A DNA stretch of 5,104 bases from contig WLNM01000085.1 in assembly GCA_009699825.1 (NCBI GenBank), forward strand, positions 1-5,104, in the 5' to 3' direction. This stretch comes from Actinomycetota bacterium. Lineage in GTDB: Bacteria; Actinomycetota; Actinomycetes; Nanopelagicales; Nanopelagicaceae. A program made the position numbers and the translations under genes. Below, piece by piece: positions 1-5,104 of the stretch (its first letter is position 1; the number at the start of each line of letters is the position of its first letter). Below the pieces are notes generated by a model. That model had not been told where the DNA came from. It was given only the letters and a program-made list of their open reading frames with translations, and did no database searches.

Positions 1-364
1 AATCCTGTTGCTCCAGTTGCTCCGGGAGATCCGGGAGATCCAGAACCTGTTGGTGGGTTTGTAATTGTTTTGCCATCGGTTCCTGCTGTTCCGCGCAATG
101 AAATTGCAGCAGGCCACGCATTTTTTTCTTTGGTCCATAGATATTTAAATTCTTTGTATCAATGTAAAAATCGCCATTAATACCAATGGTTTTAGACGGT
201 GCACTTATGCCATTGAGAATTGTGTTCGGAATTGAATTCGCTGTTCTGCCTGCAGACTTTAATTTGGAGACGGATTTCGTGGCTGCAAAACCTGGCTGAA
301 CAGCGAAAAGTGAGAGTGCGCAAAGAATAGAAATTAGACGGATTTTCGAACTTGAACTTTTCAT
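1..364 (-). CDS. Secreted collagen-like protein, 5' part, with an apparent frameshift
   Basis: An ATG at 364-362 follows a good ribosome binding site and opens a secretion signal: basic residues K2, K7 and R9, a hydrophobic core from about L10 to V22, and a likely cleavage after A27 or A28 (QPGFA-A). Residues 64-79 read GDFYIDTKNLNIYGPK, a segment I associate with bacterial collagen-like surface proteins just before the triple-helix region. In that family it is followed by a W-P...SLxGxxG stretch and then Gly-X-Y triplets. Here that continuation (NAWPAAISLRGTAG, then GSPGSPGATGATG) is present but in the -1 frame, entered at the A run complementary to 121-127. The original frame also stays open to the window edge, but reads as low-complexity, Gln-rich nonsense. 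The gene runs off the left edge, so its C-terminal domain and anchor are unseen. The product is probably an exported surface or fibre-forming protein. The collagen-like identity is well supported; whether the gene is intact is not. Confidence 0.75.
   Translation of the reverse strand, partial: MKSSSSKIRLISILCALSLFAVQPGFAATKSVSKLKSAGRTANSIPNTILNGISAPSKTIGINGDFYIDTKNLNIYGPKKKMRGLLQFHCAEQQEPMAKQLQTHQQVLDLPDLPEQLEQQD
7..39 (-). repeat. 9-bp tandem repeats encoding Gly-X-Y triplets
   Basis: Two pairs of 9-bp units lie end to end: gttgctcca / gttgctccg at 7-24, and ccgggagat twice at 22-39. Read on the minus strand in the collagen frame they give G-S-P, G-S-P, G-A-T, G-A-T. The 9-bp period is one collagen triplet. 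The array probably continues past the window edge, and such arrays are prone to length variation. Confidence 0.75.
121..127 (-). other. A7 homopolymer at the frame break (possible slippage site)
   Basis: On the coding (minus) strand the sequence reads GGA CCA AAG AAA AAA ATG CGT in the signal-peptide frame. The family-like continuation needs AAG AAA AAA AAT GCG TGG, which is one A more, or a ribosome stepping back one base. A run of A residues is a classic site for -1 ribosomal slippage and for transcriptional slippage. It is also a classic site for indels in sequencing and in replication. The position of the break is seen in the sequence; its cause is not. Confidence 0.6.
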
Positions 365-369
365 GTTCT

Positions 370-375
370 ACCTCT
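370..375 (-). promoter_or_regulatory. Ribosome binding site of the collagen-like gene
   Basis: The minus strand reads AGAGGT five bases before the ATG at 364-362, within a purine-rich stretch (GGAAAAGAGGT). This fixes the start of the signal peptide, and so supports the frame used upstream of the A7 tract. Confidence 0.7.
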
Positions 376-462
376 TTTCCGTGCTCTCAGTCTCTGCTCA
401 TACGCACTCGCAAGGAATAGGGCTAGACCGATTGAGTTGGCGTTACCTCAGACACCACAAGC

Positions 463-492
463 GTGAAAACTCACATGAACCGCACAGGGTTC
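463..492. repeat. Two small adjacent inverted repeats in the divergent intergenic region
   Basis: GTGA (463-466) pairs with TCAC (471-474) across AAAC. GAACC (477-481) pairs with GGTTC (488-492) across GCACAG. The pair lies immediately upstream of the candidate promoter of the 585 gene and about 100 bp from the collagen-like start, so it could form operator sites for either gene. The stems are only 4 and 5 bp, so chance is a real alternative. Confidence 0.25.
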
Positions 493-498
493 TCCGCC

Positions 499-527
499 TT
501 GTTTTTGAAGGTAAAGGGGTTTATTAC
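499..527 (+). promoter_or_regulatory. Candidate sigma-70-type promoter for the 210-aa secreted protein
   Basis: TTGTTT (499-504) and TATTAC (522-527) are separated by 17 bp and match three and four of six consensus positions. A start of transcription would fall near 534, leaving an untranslated leader of about 50 bases before the ATG at 585. In this 220-bp divergent region I found no equally good candidate for the minus-strand gene. Confidence 0.35.
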
Positions 528-584
528 GAATAGTTAATGACGTGGGGTTGTTAACAGAGTTCTTACGGGACGAAAGGGCAGTTA

Positions 585-1217
585 ATGTCAAAGAGAACAA
601 TTGCAACTGTTGTACTAACAACTATTGCACTCACAGCCGGTGGATTCGGAGCTGCTAACGCTGCTTCGAAAACTTCACGAACTGTTGTTACTAAAACAGT
701 GACAAAGTTTGCTCAACCAGGTGTGAATGCGCGCAGAATGGGTGGACCAGCTGCAGCGCTAGATGGCATCCTGACTGGTTTGGTTTCTAATGGAACAATT
801 ACTCAGGTTCAAGCAGATGCAATTAAGGCTGCGGTTACTGCTGCAGCTGAAACAGCAGAAGCAAATCGTCCTGACAAAGCAATGGGACCTAATCGTGCGG
901 CTAAGGATGCATTGATCTCTTCCACTATAGGCATCGATTCAGCAGAAATTAAGTCACGATTAAAAGCTGGAGAAACTCTTGCTGCAATCGCTGGTGACAA
1001 AAAAGATGCACTAATTGCAGCACTCGTAGCTGAACACACAAGAAAGATTGATGAGAAAGTTACGGCTGGCAAAATTACTTCAGAGCAAGCCGCAACTTTG
1101 AAATCTGATCTTCTTGCGCACGTGACACAAGAAATTAATGAAGTAAAAGGTCAAGGCAAGCATGGACATAGTGGACCTATGGGAGCGCCAGCTCCGCTAG
1201 GAACTCCAACGAACTAA
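585..1217 (+). CDS. Secreted helical protein of unknown function
   Basis: The 210-residue product starts with a clear Sec signal peptide: K3, R4, a hydrophobic core of about residues 6-24, and ANA-A cleavage near residue 27. GAAAGG at 572-577 lies seven bases before the ATG. The mature part is rich in Ala, Lys, Glu and Thr and looks mostly helical. It carries two copies of a short motif: LVSNGTITQVQADAIK (66-81) and VTAGKITSEQAATLK (159-173), i.e. G-x-I-T-x-x-Q-A followed by a helix. Between them, LKAGETLAAIAGDKKDALI (126-144) resembles the 'SLAeIA...ALiaAL' segment that I recall from many uncharacterised exported actinobacterial and firmicute proteins. The tail (189-210) is rich in Gly, Pro and His (KHGHSGPMG). 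There is no transmembrane anchor or lipobox, so it is probably released or held in the cell wall. It is a single gene closed by a terminator and divergent from the collagen-like gene. I do not recognise a biochemical function. Confidence 0.85.
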   Translation: MSKRTIATVVLTTIALTAGGFGAANAASKTSRTVVTKTVTKFAQPGVNARRMGGPAAALDGILTGLVSNGTITQVQADAIKAAVTAAAETAEANRPDKAMGPNRAAKDALISSTIGIDSAEIKSRLKAGETLAAIAGDKKDALIAALVAEHTRKIDEKVTAGKITSEQAATLKSDLLAHVTQEINEVKGQGKHGHSGPMGAPAPLGTPTN

Positions 1218-1242
1218 AATTCGTATCTCCTCCTTACGGGTA

Positions 1243-1285
1243 GAAAGACCCGCTACTAAGAAATTAGTGGCGGGTCTTTCATTTT
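1243..1285 (+). terminator. Strong intrinsic terminator with GAAA tetraloop
   Basis: The arms 1243-1259 (GAAAGACCCGCTACTAA) and 1264-1280 (TTAGTGGCGGGTCTTTC) pair over all 17 positions with a single U-G wobble. They are separated by the stable tetraloop GAAA (1260-1263), and ATTTT follows at 1281-1285. The U tract is short but the stem is very stable. It closes the 585-1217 gene 26 bases after its stop and insulates rpiB. Confidence 0.9.
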
Positions 1286-1313
1286 GACCCTATGCGCATG
1301 AGAGTATTTCGAC

Positions 1314-1769
1314 ATGCGAGTACACATCGGAAGCGATCATGCAGGACTTGAATTAAAGAATGCTCTGGTTGAACACCTTAAGAGTTCTGGCCATGACGTT
1401 GTTGATCACGGGCCACATTTTTTTGACGCTCTTGATGACTATCCAGTTTTCTGTATTCCGGCAGCACAAGGTGTTGCTAGTGAAATTGGCTCATTCGGAA
1501 TTGTTTTAGGTGGATCTGGCAATGGCGAACAAATGGCCGCCAATAAGGTCAAGGGAATTCGTGCGGCTCTTGTTTGGAGCGTTGAAACTGCAAAGTTAGC
1601 TCGCGAACACAATGATGCCAATGTCATTGCAATTGGTGGGCGCATGCACCCCATCGAAGTCTGTAAAGAGTTAATAGATGTTTTCCTTGCAACACCGTTT
1701 AGCAATGATGAACGACATATCCGTCGTATCGGACAAGTTTCAAAATTCGAAACCAAGGGTTCTATTTAA
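1314..1769 (+). CDS. rpiB: Ribose-5-phosphate isomerase B
   Basis: This cytoplasmic enzyme interconverts ribose 5-phosphate and ribulose 5-phosphate in the non-oxidative pentose phosphate pathway, supplying ribose for nucleotides. The 151-residue product is a complete RpiB/LacAB-type sugar isomerase. GSDHAG (6-11) holds Asp8 and His9, GGSGNGEQMAANK (66-78) forms the anion-binding loop, REHNDANVIAIGGR (97-110) holds His99 and Arg110, and ERHIRR (133-138) is the phosphate-binding C-terminal helix. Glu72 aligns with the catalytic Glu75 of the M. tuberculosis enzyme, which replaces the Cys used in enterobacterial RpiB. The start is set by the conserved N-terminus MRVHIGSDHAG. The ribosome binding site is weak (GAGAG at 1300-1304, nine bases away). 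Only 28 bp separate the upstream terminator from the ATG. The 3' end overlaps convergent trmB by 4 bp. In M. tuberculosis rpiB likewise lies near pepN. Confidence 0.96.
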   Translation: MRVHIGSDHAGLELKNALVEHLKSSGHDVVDHGPHFFDALDDYPVFCIPAAQGVASEIGSFGIVLGGSGNGEQMAANKVKGIRAALVWSVETAKLAREHNDANVIAIGGRMHPIEVCKELIDVFLATPFSNDERHIRRIGQVSKFETKGSI

Positions 1770-2440
1770 TCTTTTCTTTCGTAATGAAAATCGCTGACTC
1801 GGTGATCTTTAGCTAAACCCTTACCTTCAAATTTTGTATACGGGCGCCAATCTGGGCGTACTACTTCTCCCCCTGTAAAAAGCGATGAGTTGGCAAAAAC
1901 CGCTTGAATCGATTCTGCGTAGGGAACCCAATCAGTTGCAATGTTTATGTAGCCACCGGATTTAAGTTTTTGATGAATTAGGAAAAGAAATTCTGCGTTA
2001 ACGATACGTCGTTTGTTGTGTTTCATCTTTGGCCAGGGATCTGGGAAAAATAAATGAAATCCATTGACACAACGATTGGCAAACATAGTTTCTAGGATTT
2101 CAATAGCATCGCCTTCGATGATCCGCACGTTACTTAATTCATGTTCTTCGATTAATGAAAGCAGTTTTCCAATTCCGGGCGGATGCACTTCAATCGCGAT
2201 ATATCCGTTGTCAGGATGAGCCTTCGCAATTTCTGCTGTGGCATCGCCCATTCCAAATCCAATTTCGATAATCACTTCACGTGCATGTGGAAATAATTCG
2301 TTGATATCGATCGGAGTTCCTGTCGCAAGACCAAATTGTCCCCATGAGCGAATAAGGGCAGCATTTTGTGCTCTAGTCATCCGCTTTCCACGTAAGCGAA
2401 AGCTCTTGATCCCAGAATTCTGAGTTTCGTCTTGTTCCAC
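1766..2440 (-). CDS. trmB: tRNA (guanine-N7-)-methyltransferase
   Basis: TrmB transfers a methyl group from S-adenosylmethionine to N7 of G46 in the tRNA variable loop. The 224-residue product shows the whole family pattern: IKSFRLRGKRMTRAQ (11-25) at the N-terminus, the SAM-binding EIGFGMGD (59-66), the motif II acid Glu84 (IAIE), EGDAIEIL (109-116), the signature FFPDPWPKMKHNKRR (131-145), INIATDW (165-171), and TKFEGKG (202-208) near the C-terminus. The start is a GTG (2440-2438) with AAGAG seven bases upstream (2452-2448). The internal ATG at 2380-2378 would remove the conserved IKSF...RM segment, so GTG is preferred. It is convergent with rpiB (4-bp overlap of stop codons) and divergent from pepN. 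No terminator is visible at its 3' end. Intact and of normal length. Confidence 0.96.
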   Translation of the reverse strand: MEQDETQNSGIKSFRLRGKRMTRAQNAALIRSWGQFGLATGTPIDINELFPHAREVIIEIGFGMGDATAEIAKAHPDNGYIAIEVHPPGIGKLLSLIEEHELSNVRIIEGDAIEILETMFANRCVNGFHLFFPDPWPKMKHNKRRIVNAEFLFLIHQKLKSGGYINIATDWVPYAESIQAVFANSSLFTGGEVVRPDWRPYTKFEGKGLAKDHRVSDFHYERKD

Positions 2441-2507
2441 TGGGCAACTCTTACATGATTAGATATCAACCTGAAATCACACACGTTAATCAATCTGAGG
2501 AGCTCTT
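2441..2507. promoter_or_regulatory. Divergent intergenic spacer between trmB and pepN
   Basis: These 67 bases must hold the translation signals of both genes and at least part of their promoters. The centre is AT-rich (TGATTAGATATCAA, 2456-2469) and contains the palindrome GATATC. No -35/-10 pair stands out in either direction, so no exact promoter is called. Confidence 0.4.
2497..2502 (+). promoter_or_regulatory. Ribosome binding site of pepN
   Basis: GAGGAG lies five bases before the GTG at 2508-2510. This near-ideal Shine-Dalgarno sequence decides the start in favour of GTG and gives the N-terminus MPGINLTRDEA expected for actinobacterial PepN. Confidence 0.85.
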
Positions 2508-5048
2508 GTGCCTGGAATCAATCTGACCCGCGACGAAGCCATTACACGCTCCACTCTGGTTAAAACCCATAGTTATCGAATTGATTTAGACCTGATTTCT
2601 AGTAGCGAAACTTTTACGACAAAAACAACAATTAAGTTCTCAGGACTCAAGCCAGGACAGAGCACATTTATTGATGCGGTTGGAAAACGCGTTATCTCAG
2701 CGACTCTTAACGGGCTTGCCTTTGATGTTAAAGATTACGATGGCCAAACTATTCATCTTCCAGCACTAGATGCCGAGAATGAGTTATTCCTAGAAATCGA
2801 AGCGCCTTATTCAAACACCGGAGAAGGCTTGCACCGATTTGTTGATCCTGCAGATAACGAAGTTTATCTTTACACACAATTTGAAACTGGCGATGCACGG
2901 CAGATGTATGCCTGTTTTGATCAACCTGACCAAAAAGCAACTTTTACCATCAGCGCAATTACTCCAAAGCACTGGGAAGTTATTTCAAATTACGACATAG
3001 ATTCAGTTACCGATGTTGGTTCTGACGCAAAATTAACTCAATTTAAAGAGTCACAAGTTATTTCAACATATGTCACAGCAATCGTGGCTGGCCCATACCA
3101 ACATGTTCATGACGAATACGTTGGTGAGAAAACTATTCCACTAGGAATTTATGCTCGTAAATCCTTCTTTAAATATGTGGACGCTGAGAATATTTTTAAA
3201 GTCACAAAACAAGGCTTTGCTTACTTCGAAGAGACTTTTGGTTTGGCTTATCCATTTGGCAAATACGACCAACTAGCAGTCGCCGAATACAATTGGGGCG
3301 CAATGGAAAATGTTGGCTGCGTAACTTTCCATGAAGATGTATTAATTTTTAGAAGCAAGGTAACCGAGAGCGCACACTTAGGTCGCGCCAGCACAATTCT
3401 TCATGAGATGGCACATATGTGGTTCGGTGACCTTGTCACAATGAAGTGGTGGGAAGACTTGTGGCTCAACGAATCATTTGCCGAATGGGCTTCATACATG
3501 GCAACTAGTGAAGCAACGCAATACACAACTGCATGGACAGAATTTAACGCGCTTCGCAAGAACTGGGCATATCGCCAAGATCAACTTTCAACGACTCACC
3601 CAATAGCAACAGAGATGAAAGATCTCGAAGATGTGAAGACAAACTTCGATGGAATTTCTTATGCAAAGGGCGCTTCTGTGCTTCAACAATTAGTCGAGCA
3701 CGTAGGGCGAGAAAACTTCATTAAGGGCCTTCGAATTTATTTCACAAAGCATGCATTTAAGAACACAACTCTTAACGACCTTATGGTCGAACTAGAAGCC
3801 ACAAGTGGACGTGATCTCAAGCCATGGGCTGCCACATGGTTACAGACTGCTGGTGTAAATACATTGCGGCCCGAGATTGAAATTGAATCTGGAAAATATA
3901 AGAAACTGGCTATCAAACAAGAAGCACCAACAATGCCTATTGGGTCAAAAGAATTACGTCCACATCGTTTGCGCGTAGCTCTTTTTGATATTTCTGGAAA
4001 TGCGCTCGTAAAGCGAAAGAGTGTGCCACTAGATGTCTCTGGCGCGCTTACCGAAGTATCCGAATTGCACGGCGAAAAAGAAGCGGATTTAGTTCTCATC
4101 AATGATGGCGACTTGTCATATGCAAAACTTCGATTTGATGATCGTTCGATTGCGACATTGAAATCACATTTGGGTGGCTTAAATGAACCACTTGCGCGAG
4201 CTCTTATCTGGGCTTCACTCTGGGATTCAGTGCGTGATGGCGAACTCAGCACATCTGATTACATTGCAATTGCTCTCAATGCTCTTGGAACAGAGACAGA
4301 TATTTCAATAGTTTCTGCAACGACCACCAACATTACGACCGCAATATGGCAATACGCATCTCCTGCTCATCGGGATGCACTTCGTACAAAAGTTGCTGAT
4401 GCATTTAATACATTCCTTAAATCATCAGCTTCTGGAAGTGACCATCAACTGGCATTTGCACGTGGCTTTGCAGAAGCTGCAGCAACACCAGAACAGAGCA
4501 AAGAAATTCTGGAAATACTCAATGGATCCATCAAAGGCTTAACTGTTGATGCCGAAATTAGATGGCACCTTGTTATCTGTGCAGTCAAGCGCGGAATTTT
4601 GGGTGCTACAGATATCGATGTAGAACTTGCAAAAGATAACACTGCCCATGGAAAGCAATACGGAGCCCTTGCTCATGCTGCAATCCCAACCGCGCAAGCA
4701 AAAGAATTCGCATTTAAATCAGTCACATCAGCCAAACTAAGTAACACGATTCATTCCTATACATGCCGTGGATTTAATGTTGCGATGCAATCTGATTTAT
4801 TGACACCATTTATTGATCAATACTTTGCAATCTTGATCGATCTCTGGACGAATGCTGGTTATGAAATCGCGGAAACTACAGCGACCCTGCTATTTCCAGG
4901 CTTTAATGTTTCAGAAGATACGTTGGCCAAAGCTCAGAAGTGGCTCGATGTAACCGGCAAAGATGCGCCGAGTGCACTTCGTCGTGTGATTATCGAAGGT
5001 CGCGATGCTCTTGCACGATCATTGCGTGCACAAAAGAAGGATGCTTAA
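2508..5048 (+). CDS. pepN: Aminopeptidase N, M1 family zinc metallopeptidase
   Basis: This is a cytoplasmic enzyme that removes N-terminal residues from peptides, finishing protein turnover and the use of imported peptides. The product has 846 residues, full length for the actinobacterial PepN group. Residues 1 to about 200 form the beta-sheet N-terminal domain, with TQFETGDARQMYACFDQPD at 123-141. The catalytic domain carries the exopeptidase motif GAMEN (264-268). The zinc site HEMAH (299-303) has ligands His299 and His303 and the general base Glu300; the third ligand, Glu322, lies in LNESFAEW (320-327). Tyr385 in ISYAKGAS is the likely transition-state-stabilising tyrosine. Residues from about 540 to 830 are an ERAP1-like helical C-terminal domain. 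All catalytic residues are present. There is no signal peptide. The start is GTG with an excellent ribosome binding site. It is divergent from trmB and likely convergent with a gene entering from the right. Confidence 0.97.
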   Translation: MPGINLTRDEAITRSTLVKTHSYRIDLDLISSSETFTTKTTIKFSGLKPGQSTFIDAVGKRVISATLNGLAFDVKDYDGQTIHLPALDAENELFLEIEAPYSNTGEGLHRFVDPADNEVYLYTQFETGDARQMYACFDQPDQKATFTISAITPKHWEVISNYDIDSVTDVGSDAKLTQFKESQVISTYVTAIVAGPYQHVHDEYVGEKTIPLGIYARKSFFKYVDAENIFKVTKQGFAYFEETFGLAYPFGKYDQLAVAEYNWGAMENVGCVTFHEDVLIFRSKVTESAHLGRASTILHEMAHMWFGDLVTMKWWEDLWLNESFAEWASYMATSEATQYTTAWTEFNALRKNWAYRQDQLSTTHPIATEMKDLEDVKTNFDGISYAKGASVLQQLVEHVGRENFIKGLRIYFTKHAFKNTTLNDLMVELEATSGRDLKPWAATWLQTAGVNTLRPEIEIESGKYKKLAIKQEAPTMPIGSKELRPHRLRVALFDISGNALVKRKSVPLDVSGALTEVSELHGEKEADLVLINDGDLSYAKLRFDDRSIATLKSHLGGLNEPLARALIWASLWDSVRDGELSTSDYIAIALNALGTETDISIVSATTTNITTAIWQYASPAHRDALRTKVADAFNTFLKSSASGSDHQLAFARGFAEAAATPEQSKEILEILNGSIKGLTVDAEIRWHLVICAVKRGILGATDIDVELAKDNTAHGKQYGALAHAAIPTAQAKEFAFKSVTSAKLSNTIHSYTCRGFNVAMQSDLLTPFIDQYFAILIDLWTNAGYEIAETTATLLFPGFNVSEDTLAKAQKWLDVTGKDAPSALRRVIIEGRDALARSLRAQKKDA

Positions 5049-5066
5049 TTACTCAATATGAGTAAT
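5048..5066. repeat. Inverted repeat at the pepN 3' end
   Basis: ATTACTCA (5048-5055) and TGAGTAAT (5059-5066) are perfect 8-bp arms around ATA. The repeat begins on the last base of the pepN stop codon. It lacks a GC-rich stem and a T tract, so it is at best a weak bidirectional terminator or 3'-end hairpin between convergent genes. Confidence 0.45.
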
Positions 5067-5104
5067 GACAGATTTTGAACTCTTCTTGCGCTGAGCAGTA
5101 CCTG
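5049..5104 (-). CDS. Possible C-terminal end of a convergent gene (partial)
   Basis: On the minus strand one frame reads from the window edge for 17 codons, G-T-A-Q-R-K-K-S-S-K-S-V-I-T-H-I-E, then TAA (5051-5049). A hydrophilic, Lys/Ser-rich end like this is typical of protein C-termini, and the stop falls directly after the pepN stop. The fragment is too short to assign to a family. A second minus frame also stays open into the pepN stop, so the frame is uncertain. Confidence 0.35.
   Translation of the reverse strand, partial: GTAQRKKSSKSVITHIE

Noticed and set aside
320..364. Lipoprotein signal in the collagen-like protein (Cys15)
   Set aside because: The residue before the Cys is Leu (S-I-L-C), which does not fit a lipobox, and an ordinary cleavage site follows at about A27.
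365..584. Riboswitch in the divergent intergenic region
   Set aside because: Cell-wall and secreted genes of actinobacteria often carry a c-di-AMP riboswitch, but I could not match its conserved core, or that of a c-di-GMP riboswitch, on either strand.
809..1072. 87-codon minus-strand open frame opposite the secreted helical protein
   Set aside because: It mirrors the Ala-rich codons of the plus-strand gene, which has a signal peptide, ribosome binding site and terminator.
1439..1756. 105-codon minus-strand open frame inside rpiB
   Set aside because: It is antisense to an intact, conserved enzyme and shows no recognisable domain.
1771..1790. TTTTC...GAAAA weak inverted repeat as an rpiB terminator
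   Set aside because: It lies in the trmB coding region, has a 5-bp AT-rich stem and no T tract, and is not distinguishable from chance.
2378..2380. Internal ATG as the trmB start
   Set aside because: It would delete the conserved IKSFRLRGKR segment, and GGAAAG sits only three bases from it. The GTG at 2440 fits the family better.
2238..2423. 61-codon plus-strand open frame inside trmB
   Set aside because: It is antisense to conserved trmB motifs, with no family pattern.
3737..4252. 171-codon minus-strand open frame inside pepN
   Set aside because: It lies wholly within the strongly supported pepN, its translation is Ser/Arg-rich low complexity with no family motif, and it has no ribosome binding site I could see.

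Overview
The window looks like chromosomal DNA from a low-GC actinobacterium, most likely one of the streamlined freshwater lineages (acI / Nanopelagicales, such as Candidatus Planktophila or Nanopelagicus). Four things point there. RpiB has the actinobacterial active-site loop GGSGNGEQ. The M1 aminopeptidase starts MPGINLTRDEA, as actinobacterial PepN does. rpiB and pepN sit close together, as in Mycobacterium tuberculosis. Base composition is moderate to AT-rich and intergenic gaps are short. The lineage is inferred from these traits; no database search was run.

Layout. Positions 1-364 (minus strand) hold the 5' part of a secreted collagen-like protein gene. It has a signal peptide, a GDFYID...YGPK segment and then Gly-X-Y triplets, but the two halves lie in different frames joined at a run of seven A residues. 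A 220-bp divergent intergenic region (365-584) separates it from a 210-aa secreted helical protein of unknown function (585-1217, plus strand), which ends at a strong hairpin terminator with a GAAA loop (1243-1285). Next is rpiB (1314-1769, plus), which overlaps trmB (1766-2440, minus) by 4 bp at their stop codons. A 67-bp divergent spacer leads to pepN (2508-5048, plus), an intact M1 zinc aminopeptidase. The last 56 bases hold a small inverted repeat and probably the C-terminal end of a convergent gene.

Functionally there are two blocks. The left block (1-1217) encodes two exported proteins of cell-surface or envelope type, transcribed divergently. The right block (1314-5048) is housekeeping: sugar-phosphate isomerisation in the non-oxidative pentose phosphate pathway, tRNA m7G46 methylation, and peptide breakdown in the cytoplasm. 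No mobile element, CRISPR array, tRNA or rRNA gene was seen. The most notable signal is the A7 frame break in the collagen-like gene, which could be a sequencing indel, a phase-variable tract or a -1 slippage site. No new multi-gene system is evident.
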